A stretch of DNA of 64,000 bases from Nocardia coubleae NBRC 108252 (GTDB lineage Bacteria > Actinomycetota > Actinomycetes > Mycobacteriales > Mycobacteriaceae), in NCBI RefSeq assembly GCF_001612805.1, contig NZ_BDBD01000021.1, positions 62,001 through 126,000 of the forward strand, written 5' to 3'. Positions 17,534 through 25,871 of this stretch are shown one piece after another. Each line of letters opens with the position of its first letter. Position 1 is the first letter of the stretch. The notes under the pieces were generated by a model. The model had not been told where the DNA came from. It saw nothing but the letters and a program-made list of their open reading frames with translations, and searched no databases. The position numbers and the translations under genes are program-made.

Positions 17534-18508
17534 TCAGGTCGGTAGGCCGATCTCCTCGGGTGTCTTGTCGGTGCGGATCCCGCGGAAGCTCGGATGCCGG
17601 AGCAGTCCGTCGCCGCTGATCTCGCGGTATTCGATATCGGCGACGAAAACCGGTTCGACCCACCAGGCCGTCCGGGCGACCGGTGCCGGTGGTGGATCGT
17701 CGAGCGGTGTCGTGTCGCGGCGCACCTGGTCCAGGGCGGCGCGGATGCTGCGGCGGGACGCCGCGGTGAAGCCCGTGCCGACTCCGCCGATGCAGCGCAG
17801 ACGGCCCTCCGGAGTGTGGCCGGCAAGGACAAGGCCGCCGAAGGTCGCGGCATTGGCGCCGTTGCCGGGGACCGCGCCGACGATCACGGCTTCGGTTGTG
17901 AGTCGGAGGACGACTTTCGTCCAGGCCGAGGAGCGGCGGCCCGGTTCGTAGATCGAATCGCCGTGCTTGCAGACGATTCCTTCCAACCCGGAGTCCGTCG
18001 CCACGCGCAACAACTCCTCCGCGCTGGTGTCGGTCAGCGACCACATCGGTGGAACCCGCACGCGCGCACCGTCGTCGAGGGTGAGGTCGGCCAGTTCGGC
18101 GCGGCGGGTGCGGTAGGAGTCCTCGAACAGCACATCCTCGTCGACACCGAGCACATCGAAGACGAGATAGTCGACGCGGACCTGCTCGATCAGCGCGGGC
18201 GTCGGCCGCTGGACGTGCATGCGCTGTTGCAACCGGGAGAACGAAGGTGCGCCGCGCTCGTCCGGAGCGACGAGTTCGCCGTCGAGAAGCAGGGTGCGTC
18301 CATCGGTGATCTCGGTGAGCGCGGTCACGACCTCGGGGTAGGAGCCGGTGATGTCGCGCAGGTTCCGGCTCCACAAACTGATCCCCGCCGGGGCGCAGTG
18401 GGCGATCGCGCGCACGCCGTCCCATTTCATTTCCGCGCACCAGCCGCCTGGCGGCTGCGGTGGCCGTCCGGGTTTGGCCAGCATCGGTGCCGGGACCGTG
18501 AACCCCAC
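17534..18508 (-). CDS. ATP-dependent DNA ligase (LigC/LigD-ligase-like)
   Basis: 324 residues from a GTG at 18508. Seen: adenylation motif I EMKWDGVRA with nucleophile Lys28, motif III-like YLVFDVLGVD, motif IV EGIVCKHGDS, motif V TTEAVIVGAVPG, and a C-terminal OB-fold ending in WVEPVFVADIEYREIS. The catalytic core is complete, without polymerase or nuclease domains, like the stand-alone mycobacterial LigC type. It seals nicked DNA, probably in non-homologous end joining or excision repair; no Ku gene is nearby. It lies just after tRNA-Val on the opposite strand. Confidence 0.9.
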   Translation of the reverse strand: MGFTVPAPMLAKPGRPPQPPGGWCAEMKWDGVRAIAHCAPAGISLWSRNLRDITGSYPEVVTALTEITDGRTLLLDGELVAPDERGAPSFSRLQQRMHVQRPTPALIEQVRVDYLVFDVLGVDEDVLFEDSYRTRRAELADLTLDDGARVRVPPMWSLTDTSAEELLRVATDSGLEGIVCKHGDSIYEPGRRSSAWTKVVLRLTTEAVIVGAVPGNGANAATFGGLVLAGHTPEGRLRCIGGVGTGFTAASRRSIRAALDQVRRDTTPLDDPPPAPVARTAWWVEPVFVADIEYREISGDGLLRHPSFRGIRTDKTPEEIGLPT

Positions 18509-18586
18509 ATGATCAGCCTATTCCCGCCGCTGTCCGGGCTCCGCTCACGCGGCAGATCCTCGGCGCGTCCGACCAGGCCGAATCCG

Positions 18587-19021
18587 CTATCGACCGGTCG
18601 GCAGGGCACGGTGGGCGGCACGGAGGAGGACGGTTGCCGCGATTGTCGCGCCCGCCAGTCCGGCCATGACGATTCTCGCGATCCAAGGCCCATAACTGAT
18701 TGCCGCCACGCAGCCGAACGTCACAAGGACGCCGACAGCGAACAGCATCACAGCTGCCCTGCCGATTCCTGCGGTCTTCCCACGCAGAACCTGCTGGGAG
18801 GCGAACAGCAGACCGAGGCCGGCCAGCCCGGGAACGGCACCCACCACGCAGATCATCAGCAGATACGGCGAGTCGAGACCGGACACGATCACCCGCGACG
18901 AACAGGCCAGCAGCACCGCTCCGAGCGCACACCCGGCCGCACCCGCAGCCCACATTGCTCGCCGCACCTCGGAATCGGCGATATTCGAGGTCCTCACTGG
19001 GACGTCATCGACCTGGCCCAT
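18587..19021 (-). CDS. small integral membrane protein
   Basis: 144 residues from the ATG at 19021 (G-rich GGGGG 6 nt upstream); a longer frame starts at 19075. About 20 charged residues (VDDVPVRTSNIADSEVRR) precede four predicted membrane helices. No known catalytic motif. It is divergent from the streptomycin-kinase-like gene, with about 95 bp between them. I do not recognise the family. Confidence 0.65.
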   Translation of the reverse strand: MGQVDDVPVRTSNIADSEVRRAMWAAGAAGCALGAVLLACSSRVIVSGLDSPYLLMICVVGAVPGLAGLGLLFASQQVLRGKTAGIGRAAVMLFAVGVLVTFGCVAAISYGPWIARIVMAGLAGATIAATVLLRAAHRALPTGR

Positions 19022-19116
19022 CTGAAACCCCCACAGCAGCGCACTCAGCGACAGGGGCGTACCGAAGCCCCACATCCGACCGTACCGGCCTACGGTGAAC
19101 CCGTGGAGGCACCGAG

Positions 19117-20019
19117 ATGATCGAAATCCCTGAGGCTTTCGCGCACGAGACCATCGGACGCGAAGGTGCGCCGGGCCGCGCCTGGATCACCTCGCTCCCC
19201 CAACTGCTCGATGATCTGCTGCAACGCTGGTCCTGCAGACCGGACGGCCCACTGATGCACGGAAATGTCGGGGTCGTGCTGCCTGTGGCCCACACAGACC
19301 ACCCACCCGCGGTCATCAAGGTGTCCTTTCCCCACCCCGGCAACGACTTCGAGGCCGACGCCTTCGACACGTGGAAGGGCGCGGGTGCGGTGCGGCTGTT
19401 CGAACGCGACACCGCGCACTATGCGATGTTGCTGGAGCGCGCCCCGGGCGGAGCGCTGTCCGAGGTAACCGACTTCGACGAAGCCGTGACCGCCCTGGGT
19501 GAACTGTCGTGGCGGCTGGCCGTCGAAGCCCCGCCTGCTCTGCCGCGCCTGAGCCGCTTGGTCGCCGAATGGCCGGACGAAATAGCGGCTGCCGCAGCAG
19601 AAGTGGGCAATCCGCTGCCTGGTCGCGTCATGGGTGCCGCTCATGCCACTCTGCGAGAGCTCGGCCCGAACCAACCCGAAACGCTCGTCCACGGCGATCT
19701 CCACGACGCCAATGTCCTGCGCGGCGACCGCGAGCCCTGGCTGGCGATCGACCCCAAAGGCTACGTCGGTGACCGTGCCTACGACACGATCACCGTGATC
19801 CGCAGCTACCGTTTCGCTCCCCTGCTGTTCAGCGCCGACCCGGCGCGTGGCCTCCGTCGCGGCCTCGACATGTATTGCGAGGCAGCCCGGATCGATCGTG
19901 AACGGGCACGCCGGTGGGCGCAGGTGCGAGCGGTGCGAGCCGCGCTGTGGGGACGACAGCACGGTGAGCCGGATTGGGTCGTACAGGTCACCGACCGGCT
20001 CGCCGAGATGCTCGTCTGA
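19117..20019 (+). CDS. aminoglycoside/hydroxyurea kinase family protein (APH(6)-like)
   Basis: 300 residues, preceded by GGAGG with 10 nt spacing. Seen: kinase-like fold with HGD catalytic motif at 192-194 (LVHGDLHDANVL) and magnesium-binding D212 (AIDPKGYVGD), the pattern of the streptomycin 6-kinase/hydroxyurea kinase family. Known members phosphorylate streptomycin or hydroxyurea and give resistance. Whether this chromosomal copy confers resistance or acts on a metabolite is not decided by sequence. Confidence 0.85.
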   Translation: MIEIPEAFAHETIGREGAPGRAWITSLPQLLDDLLQRWSCRPDGPLMHGNVGVVLPVAHTDHPPAVIKVSFPHPGNDFEADAFDTWKGAGAVRLFERDTAHYAMLLERAPGGALSEVTDFDEAVTALGELSWRLAVEAPPALPRLSRLVAEWPDEIAAAAAEVGNPLPGRVMGAAHATLRELGPNQPETLVHGDLHDANVLRGDREPWLAIDPKGYVGDRAYDTITVIRSYRFAPLLFSADPARGLRRGLDMYCEAARIDRERARRWAQVRAVRAALWGRQHGEPDWVVQVTDRLAEMLV

Positions 20020-20052
20020 TTTCGGCGCAGCCCTTCGCATGGTCGGCGGGTA

Positions 20053-20322
20053 CTACACAGCCGTCTTCGCGACCGTGAGCCTGCACTGCCCGTTGTCGCA
20101 GGAGCGGCGGAGTCGCCCCCGGGAGAGGGTTTGGGCAAGGCCGATGGCCCAGCACATCGGGCATCCACGCAGCGCGACGAGGCCGACGGGTAGCAACAGC
20201 AGGCTGATCACGCCGATGAGGGGCAGCAATGCGATCGAGCCGATCAGTGCGCCGAAACCTACGACCCCACGCGTCAGGTGGCGGGGCAGTGACGCGCTGG
20301 CGAAGTCGGGTTGGTCAGACAT
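20053..20322 (-). CDS. small two-helix membrane protein with CxxC, coupled to ECF sigma factor
   Basis: 89 residues from the ATG at 20322 (GGAGGGAAGA directly upstream). Its first 8 bases overlap the end of the sigma factor gene (ATGTCTGA), which indicates translational coupling. Seen: two hydrophobic segments (ALIGSIALLPLIGVISLLLLPVG is split by prolines), a CPMCW motif just after, and a tail SCDNGQC. The pattern resembles small DUF2892-like membrane proteins, but the cysteine pairs suggest metal or redox sensing. A role as membrane partner or anti-sigma is inferred only from gene order. Confidence 0.7.
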   Translation of the reverse strand: MSDQPDFASASLPRHLTRGVVGFGALIGSIALLPLIGVISLLLLPVGLVALRGCPMCWAIGLAQTLSRGRLRRSCDNGQCRLTVAKTAV

Positions 20323-20866
20323 TCTTCCCTCCGGGAGGTGGATCAGGCTGGAGTGCTTGGCGCACCGACGCGCGGGCACGGTGCAGGCGCGATTTCATCG
20401 CAGTGGTGCTGAGGCCTAGCGCGTCCGCGACGATGCGACCGCTGAGGCCCTGGATATCGCGCATGATCAGGACCTGGCGCTGGTCGTCGGGCAGGGTGGC
20501 GACGGCGGCCGCCACCCTCGCCGCTTCCAGGCGACGCAGCACTTCGTCCTCGGCGGAGGCCGTCACAGTGACTTCCGCCGGTGGGTGCTGCGGCCTGATC
20601 CGCGCCCGCCGCAGGCACTCGTTGCGCACGATCCGGAACATCCACGACGCCAGCGCCCCCGACGCCCGCAACATCCCGATCTTGCGATACAGGATGATGA
20701 GGGCTTCCTGAGCCGCATCCTCCGCGTCTTCCGGTGTGGCACAGAGGGTTCGGGCGAAGCGCTGGATGTTCGGGTAGGAACCCGACACCAGCGCGGCGAT
20801 CGAATCCACGTCCCCGTCGCGGGCGGAGACGATCAGTTCCTCGGCAGGCCAGCGCGAGTCAGTCAC
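20315..20866 (-). CDS. ECF-family RNA polymerase sigma factor
   Basis: 183 residues from a GTG at 20866. Seen: region 2 (DAEDAAQEALIILYRKI, then ALASWMFRIVRNECLRRAR) and region 4 (LPDDQRQVLIMRDIQGLSGRIVADALGLSTTAMKSRLHRAR), separated by a short linker. It would direct RNA polymerase to a small regulon, probably including its own operon. Its start overlaps the preceding 29-residue ORF by 8 bp, and its end overlaps the next gene by 8 bp, so the three are one tightly coupled unit. Confidence 0.92.
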   Translation of the reverse strand: MTDSRWPAEELIVSARDGDVDSIAALVSGSYPNIQRFARTLCATPEDAEDAAQEALIILYRKIGMLRASGALASWMFRIVRNECLRRARIRPQHPPAEVTVTASAEDEVLRRLEAARVAAAVATLPDDQRQVLIMRDIQGLSGRIVADALGLSTTAMKSRLHRARASVRQALQPDPPPGGKNV

Positions 20867-20948
20867 GCCCGGCCCGTTTGCGGCGCAGGGCGTACACGCA
20901 CGTGCACATCAACACCAGGCCGACGACGATTCCGGTTCCGATGATCAC
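20859..20948 (-). CDS. 29-residue single-pass membrane microprotein upstream of sigma factor
   Basis: GTG at 20948 with a perfect GGAGG 5 nt upstream; the stop overlaps the sigma factor start by 8 bp (GTGACTGA). The product is one hydrophobic helix (IIGTGIVVGLVLMCTCVYAL) followed by the basic tail RRKRAGRD, so it should insert with the tail in the cytoplasm. It carries a CTC pair inside the membrane segment. Upstream at 20975-20990 there is a short inverted repeat CACCT/AGGTG near a possible -10 element. No family recognised. Confidence 0.6.
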   Translation of the reverse strand: MIIGTGIVVGLVLMCTCVYALRRKRAGRD

Positions 20949-21016
20949 AACAACCTCCGTTTCGTCCCCGCACGGTGCGCGGACACCTATAAGAGGTGCG
21001 AGACACGAAAAAGGAT

Positions 21017-21778
21017 TCACGGCCGTTTCGCGGTGACAATCCACGCTCGCGAATCGAACAGCACGCCCTGGTCGGTCTCGTGCGCGGCGAGCACCTCCCG
21101 CAGCCGTACGCGGGCTCGCTCCCCCTCGGCGGGTTCGAGGTTGTCGAGAGAGGTCCGGAATCCGTCGAGCAGGCGCAGGTTGCTGTAGGCGGCGTCGCTG
21201 TCGGCGCCCAGATACACCGGTTCGTGCACGTCGGCGAAGGCGATGTCGACGAAACCCGCTGCGGTCAGGACGGATTCGGCGACCCCGGGGTCGGCCAGCG
21301 AGAACGGGCCCGGCCCTGGCTTCGCCATCGACGCGACGAGATCGCTGCGGAACACCGTCACCCACTCGTTGTGCTCACTCCCTTGCCACACCATCACCAC
21401 CAACCGCCCACCCGGCCGCAATGCCCGCCCGATATTGCGGAACGCCGCCACCGGATCGGCGAAGAACATCACCCCGAACCGGCTGATACACAGATCGAAC
21501 GCCCCGGCAGCGAAGAGATGACCCTGAGCATCGGCAACCTCGAACCCGACATTGCCCAACCCCTCCTCCACACTGATCCGCCGAGCCTGTTCGACCATCA
21601 CCGCCGACACGTCGACCCCGAGCACCTCCCCCTCCACAGCGTCCCGCGCCGCCTCCCGCGTCGTACCGCCGGCACCACACCCGATATCGAGCACCCGATC
21701 CCGCACCCCCACCCCCGCCGCCGCCCGCAGATACACATTGTGCAACCGCAACTCAGCGTCGTAATCGAACAGTTCCAT
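21017..21778 (-). CDS. class I SAM-dependent methyltransferase
   Basis: 253 residues from the ATG at 21778, chosen because GGAGG lies 6 nt upstream; this removes 12 residues. Seen: motif I VLDIGCGAGGTTREAA, acidic LGVDVSAVMVEQAR, motif II/III ISRFGVMFFADPVAAFRNIGRALRPGGRLV. It resembles ubiquinone/menaquinone-type and small-molecule methyltransferases. The substrate is unknown. Divergent from the RNase Z gene, about 145 bp away. Confidence 0.85.
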   Translation of the reverse strand: MELFDYDAELRLHNVYLRAAAGVGVRDRVLDIGCGAGGTTREAARDAVEGEVLGVDVSAVMVEQARRISVEEGLGNVGFEVADAQGHLFAAGAFDLCISRFGVMFFADPVAAFRNIGRALRPGGRLVVMVWQGSEHNEWVTVFRSDLVASMAKPGPGPFSLADPGVAESVLTAAGFVDIAFADVHEPVYLGADSDAAYSNLRLLDGFRTSLDNLEPAEGERARVRLREVLAAHETDQGVLFDSRAWIVTAKRP

Positions 21779-21923
21779 CCCGACCTCCACCGAGTGTGCG
21801 TCCGGCACCATCACACCACCCGCGTCCGAACCCTGCGACCATCACCAGCGATTTCGCCGTCAACCGCCCGCACTGCCCACGAATCGACGTGACAGTGGTG
21901 GCGGGAGCGGCGAGGATGGGGCG

Positions 21924-22811
21924 ATGTCGACACGGGAGTTGATCGTCCTCGGGACGGCGGGGGCGGTGCCGACTCGTCGCCGCAATCACAACGGGTATCT
22001 GTTGCGGTGGGATGGGCGGGGTGTGCTGTTCGACCCGGGTGAGGGGACGCAGCGGCAGATGGCGCATGCGGGGGCTTCGGCTACCGAATTGCACTGGTTG
22101 TGTGTGACCCATTTCCATGGGGATCATTCGCTCGGCGTGCCGGGGATCGTGCAGCGGCTGGGGCGCGACGGCGTTCCGCACGATGTGCACGCCGTGTTCC
22201 CGGCCGAGGGCATCGAGTACTGGGAGCGACTGAAGTTCGCGACGAGCTACTACGGCTCGCCCAGCCTCGTCGAACACCCGATGAGCGGTGCGGGAGAAAC
22301 GTTGCAGGGCAATGGTTTCAGCCTGACCGCCCTGCCGCTGTCGCACAGCATCCCCACCTACGGATACCGCCTGGCCGAACCGGACGGTCGCACATTCCTA
22401 CCCGAGAAATTGCGCGAACACGGGATCTCCGGTGCCGCCGTGCGGGAGCTGTCGGGCCCGTTGCTCGAGGAGTGTTCGGCGCCGAGACCGGGCCAGAAGG
22501 TCGCCTTCGTGATGGATACCCGCCTGTGCGACAACGTCTTCGAGCTGGCGGCCGACGTGGACATGCTCATCATCGAATCCACCTTCCTGGATTCGGAAAC
22601 CGAGCAGGCACACGAACGCGGGCATCTCACCGCACGTCAGGCGGGTGAGGTCGCCCGTGCGTGTGGGGTGAGAACACTTGTGCTCACCCACTTCTCGGAG
22701 CGCTACACCGCGGCCGACGATCGAACGTTCCTGGAGCAGGCCGACTTCCCCGGCGCCGTCCTCGCCCACGACCTCGATCGCGTCCCCCTTCCGGCCCGCC
22801 GCGCCTTATGA
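21924..22811 (+). CDS. rnz: ribonuclease Z (tRNA 3' endonuclease)
   Basis: 295 residues of the metallo-beta-lactamase fold. Seen: metal-binding HFHGDH at 63-68, later metal aspartate in FVMDTRLC, histidine in VLTHFSERY, and the N-terminal GTAGAVPTRRRNHNGYLL segment. It trims the 3' trailer of tRNA precursors, relevant in this genome where the tRNA genes seen here lack an encoded CCA. Length and motifs are normal for bacterial RNase Z without a marked exosite deletion. Confidence 0.93.
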   Translation: MSTRELIVLGTAGAVPTRRRNHNGYLLRWDGRGVLFDPGEGTQRQMAHAGASATELHWLCVTHFHGDHSLGVPGIVQRLGRDGVPHDVHAVFPAEGIEYWERLKFATSYYGSPSLVEHPMSGAGETLQGNGFSLTALPLSHSIPTYGYRLAEPDGRTFLPEKLREHGISGAAVRELSGPLLEECSAPRPGQKVAFVMDTRLCDNVFELAADVDMLIIESTFLDSETEQAHERGHLTARQAGEVARACGVRTLVLTHFSERYTAADDRTFLEQADFPGAVLAHDLDRVPLPARRAL

Positions 22812-22836
22812 ACGGCGGATCCGGAAGGCTGCCCGG

Positions 22837-23241
22837 CTAGAAGCTGCCGGTCGAAGGCATCGAGCTCGGCACGTTCACGGTGACCAGTTCGGAGAACGCG
22901 AACTCGGCACCGTTGACGCACCCACCGCGCGCGGTGATCGTGGAACCGGGTTCGAGCCCCTCGAGCGAGGTGGTGACCGTTTCGCCTGCATCGGCCAACG
23001 ACTCCGGCGAACCGTTACCGAAGAACGCGTGGTTGTTCTCGGGTCCGATCCCGGCCTCGGCCCAGCACTGTCCCCGGTCGTTCGGGTTGTGCAGGGTGGC
23101 GGTGACGGTGCCCGCGGCGGTGCCGGTGAAGGTCACCTGTGGGGCGACGAACGGCGTCGCCGCACCGGCGGGTGCAATGGACCCGAAGGCCACGGTGGCC
23201 GAGGCGGCCAGTACGAAAGCTGCGGAAATTCGTCTGTTCAT
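22837..23241 (-). CDS. small secreted protein with two cysteines
   Basis: 134 residues from the ATG at 23241, with a clear signal peptide (RRISAAFVLAASATVAFG, cleavage after AGA). The mature part is a small beta-rich domain of about 105 residues (TPFVAPQVTFTGTAAGTVTATLHNPNDRGQC), with cysteines at QCWAEAG and GGCVNG that probably form a disulphide, resembling an immunoglobulin-like fold. No catalytic motif. It ends close to the convergent RNase Z gene. Function unknown. Confidence 0.72.
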   Translation of the reverse strand: MNRRISAAFVLAASATVAFGSIAPAGAATPFVAPQVTFTGTAAGTVTATLHNPNDRGQCWAEAGIGPENNHAFFGNGSPESLADAGETVTTSLEGLEPGSTITARGGCVNGAEFAFSELVTVNVPSSMPSTGSF

Positions 23242-23328
23242 CACACGTTTGATGGTGCCGCACAATAGTTTTCGGCACAAGGAAACCGGTGCCACCACAA
23301 CTGGGGTCTGGCCGTGCCGGAAATCTCG

Positions 23329-23357
23329 TTGGCAGCGTGGGCACGGATCGGTATCGT
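23329..23357 (+). promoter_or_regulatory. candidate promoter for the ABC-F leader
   Basis: TTGGCA (23329-23334) and TATCGT (23352-23357) are separated by exactly 17 bp. The short A/T run AAAT lies a few bases upstream of the -35, as in some WhiB7/WblC-dependent promoters. It would give a transcript starting near 23364, about 20 nt before the leader ORF. Confidence 0.4.
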
Positions 23358-23382
23358 CGCTGACGTGTATACAGGCACCGCG

Positions 23383-23409
23383 ATGATGAAGCCCTGGTCG
23401 CTCCGCTGA
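23383..23409 (+). CDS. 8-residue leader peptide of the ABC-F gene
   Basis: ATG ATG AAG CCC TGG TCG CTC CGC TGA encodes MMKPWSLR. It stops exactly where the first arm of a long stem begins. Short ORFs in this position ahead of ABC-F resistance genes typically act as ribosome-stalling sensors. Translation is inferred from the arrangement. No strong Shine-Dalgarno is seen; the transcript may start close by. Confidence 0.5.
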   Translation: MMKPWSLR

Positions 23410-23505
23410 CGGCGGCGACCGGCATTCCATCCCTCTTCTGACGCCGCCGTCCCGGGTCATCCGCCGGGCGGTTTCCTTGCGCTGCCCGGCTCCTTTCTCG
23501 AGCCG
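23408..23505 (+). promoter_or_regulatory. attenuator-like stem set upstream of the ABC-F gene
   Basis: Three pairings are visible. Arm 1 GACGGCGGCG (23408-23417) pairs perfectly with arm 2 CGCCGCCGTC (23442-23451). Arm 2 plus CCGG can pair instead with CCGGGCGG (23464-23471), which is followed by TTTCC. A third hairpin CGGCTC (23487-23492) / GAGCCG (23500-23505) lies directly before the ribosome binding site GGAG (23507-23510). Alternative folds just after a tiny ORF are the usual layout of ribosome-mediated attenuation. Which fold terminates is not decided here. Confidence 0.5.
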
Positions 23506-23516
23506 CGGAGTTCTCT

Positions 23517-25124
23517 GTGCCTACTTCTCCTTCCCTGCCCGCTGGTGCGCATGCCCATATCCGGGCCGCATCCGTCCACGTCACGCTCGGTTCACGCCCG
23601 GTGCTGACCGACGTCTCCGTCACCGTCTCCGCACGTTCGCGCCTGGCGATCGTCGGCGAGAACGGGCGTGGCAAGACCACCTTGCTGCATGTTCTCGCCG
23701 GTCTGCTGGACCCTGACAGCGGTTCGGTGAGCCGGGTCGGCACCGTCGGCATCGCCGAGCAGAACATCACCGTTCGCGCGGGCGAGACGGTCGGCGATCT
23801 GGTCGCCGAAACCATCGAACCGGCCAAGCGTGCCCTGCGCGATCTGGACGCCGCCACCCTGCTGCTCACCGAGGACGCACCGGGCGCCGACGACGCCTAC
23901 GCCGCGGCCCTGGATGCCGCGACCAGACTCGACGCCTGGGACGCCGAACGGCGCGTCGACATCGCCCTGGCCGCCTTGAACGCCTGCACCGACCGATCCC
24001 ACCCGCTGTCGACATTGTCTGTGGGACAACGCTATCGAGTCCGCTTGGCCTGCTTGCTCGGCGCGTCCGACGACATCCTGCTCCTGGACGAACCGACGAA
24101 CCACCTCGACCGCGCGGGCCTCGACTTCCTCACCGACCGCCTGCGTGCCCACCCCGGCGGCCTGGCCGTCGTCAGCCACGACCGCGCCCTGTTGCGCGCG
24201 GTCGCCGAGGAGTTCCTCGATCTCGACCCGAGCCCCGACGGCCGCCCCCAGCTTTTCGCCGGTGGCTATGCCGGTTGGCAGGAGGGCAGACGCCGTGCCC
24301 GAGACCGCTGGGAAAGCGACTACGAAGAACAACTCGCCGAGCGCGCACGACTGCGGGAGGCGGTGGATGGTGCCCGCGACCGGCTCAGCACCGGGTGGCG
24401 TCCGGACAAGGGCCACGGCAAGCATCAGCGCCAGTCGCGAGCTCCCGGTCTGGTCCAGATGCTGAAACGCCGTCAGTCGGACCTCGACGCCCACACCATC
24501 ACGGTCCCGGAACCCCCACTGCGCCTGCGCTTTCCAGAACTCCCGGTCCGCCGAGGAACACCGGCGCTGCGGTGCGAAGGCATCACCGTCCCCGGCCGCC
24601 TGAACACACCGATCGACCTCACTCTCGAAGCAGGCAACCGCCTCCTGATCACCGGCCCCAACGGCGCGGGCAAATCCACCCTGCTCACCGTGCTGGTCGG
24701 CGCACTCACCCCGGCGACGGGAACCGTCCACCAGCACAGTTCCGCCCGCATCGCGCTGCTCGGCCAGGAAGTCCCCGACTGGGACCTCACCGCCACCGCC
24801 CACGACATCTACGAACAGCACACCCGACACCTCGACAACCCACTCCCGCTCAACGCCACCGGCCTCCTGGAGAAACAAACCTCCCGCACCCCGGTCGGCC
24901 GCCTCTCCCAAGGCCAGCAACGCCGCCTCCACCTCGCCATCGAACTGGCCGCCCGACCGACGGTCCTGCTCTGCGACGAACCGACCAACCACCTCTCGAC
25001 CACCCTGGTAGACGACCTCACCACCGCCCTGTCCACAACCCCCGCCACCGTCGTCGTAGCCACCCACGACCGCCGAATGCTCTCCGACTTGACCGACTGG
25101 CCCCGCCTCACGCTGTCGGCGTGA
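23517..25124 (+). CDS. ABC-F family ribosomal protection ATPase
   Basis: 535 residues from a GTG at 23517 with GGAG 6 nt upstream. Two ATP-binding cassettes and no membrane segment: first Walker A GENGRGKTT (near residue 48), signature LSVGQ, Walker B ILLLDEPTNHLD; second Walker A GPNGAGKST, signature LSQGQ, Walker B VLLCDEPTNHLS. The linker (DRWESDYEEQLAERARLREAVDGARDRLSTGW) is the arm that enters the peptidyl-transferase centre in this family. ABC-F proteins of this sort displace macrolides, lincosamides, streptogramins or pleuromutilins. The upstream leader and stems support an inducible resistance role; the antibiotic class is not predicted. Confidence 0.88.
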   Translation: MPTSPSLPAGAHAHIRAASVHVTLGSRPVLTDVSVTVSARSRLAIVGENGRGKTTLLHVLAGLLDPDSGSVSRVGTVGIAEQNITVRAGETVGDLVAETIEPAKRALRDLDAATLLLTEDAPGADDAYAAALDAATRLDAWDAERRVDIALAALNACTDRSHPLSTLSVGQRYRVRLACLLGASDDILLLDEPTNHLDRAGLDFLTDRLRAHPGGLAVVSHDRALLRAVAEEFLDLDPSPDGRPQLFAGGYAGWQEGRRRARDRWESDYEEQLAERARLREAVDGARDRLSTGWRPDKGHGKHQRQSRAPGLVQMLKRRQSDLDAHTITVPEPPLRLRFPELPVRRGTPALRCEGITVPGRLNTPIDLTLEAGNRLLITGPNGAGKSTLLTVLVGALTPATGTVHQHSSARIALLGQEVPDWDLTATAHDIYEQHTRHLDNPLPLNATGLLEKQTSRTPVGRLSQGQQRRLHLAIELAARPTVLLCDEPTNHLSTTLVDDLTTALSTTPATVVVATHDRRMLSDLTDWPRLTLSA

Positions 25125-25141
25125 ACACCACCCTCCGCGTC

Positions 25142-25801
25142 CTATGCGCGGACAGTTGCGGCTTTCCGTGGACGAGCGGAGCGGGATTGATCAGTCCGAG
25201 CCAGACGGATTCCCGTGCCCAACAACCAGATCGCCACACCCATCTGGAACGGGAACAGGATGGAGTAGTCGATGTCGCGGGTGAGGACCACCAGCGGCCC
25301 CGCGAAGGAACTGACCACGCCGGAGACCAGCGCGATCGCGCCGAGGATCCAGGCGGCGGTGGTTCGCACCTCGCGGGCGACGGCGATCGCGAGCGCGGCG
25401 GTGGTGAGACCGAGGGCCGGGGACGCGAGCACTTGCATCGCCATGTGGAAGTCGAGGATCGGGGTGTGGGCGTGGTCGCGCAGGTCGTCGGCCTCGGAGG
25501 CCGCTGCCACGTGCGGAATCAATTCGAGCCCGGCGAAGGCCGTGCCGACTGCCGCCAGGGTGAGCCATTTCGCGACCGCTTCGCCGAACACGCCGTCTCG
25601 CCGGGCGAGTACGTACATCGTCGCGGCGAGGAGCAGCCCGACCATCTGCAGCAGGTGGGACGCATTCCAGAGATCGCTGGTGAACATCGAGAGCAGGTGA
25701 TCGTCGACGTTGCCGCCGGAACCGATCGGATGCAGCTGACCACCCACCCCGAATAGGACGGCAGCAACGACAAAGCCCAGCGGAACGACACGTTGATTCA
25801 T
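25142..25801 (-). CDS. integral membrane protein, probable target of the divergent TetR
   Basis: 219 residues with about six membrane helices and no known motif. Two histidine-containing segments are conserved-looking (DLWNASHLLQMVG and HTPILDFHMAMQ). It is divergent from the TetR gene at 25872 with only 70 bp between the starts, a standard repressor-target pair. Family not recognised; it could be a small-molecule transporter or a haem/metal-binding membrane protein. Confidence 0.65.
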   Translation of the reverse strand: MNQRVVPLGFVVAAVLFGVGGQLHPIGSGGNVDDHLLSMFTSDLWNASHLLQMVGLLLAATMYVLARRDGVFGEAVAKWLTLAAVGTAFAGLELIPHVAAASEADDLRDHAHTPILDFHMAMQVLASPALGLTTAALAIAVAREVRTTAAWILGAIALVSGVVSSFAGPLVVLTRDIDYSILFPFQMGVAIWLLGTGIRLARTDQSRSARPRKAATVRA

Positions 25802-25871
25802 TATGCACTCGATTCACTAGAGATGTACTCAGCGAATATAGACTCACTCAGATGGGCTGTAAAGTCGGGCT

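Noticed and set aside
19117..20019. acquired antibiotic-resistance island
   Set aside because: The APH(6)-like gene has GC and codon use like its neighbours and no mobile element nearby, so it is treated as a resident chromosomal gene.
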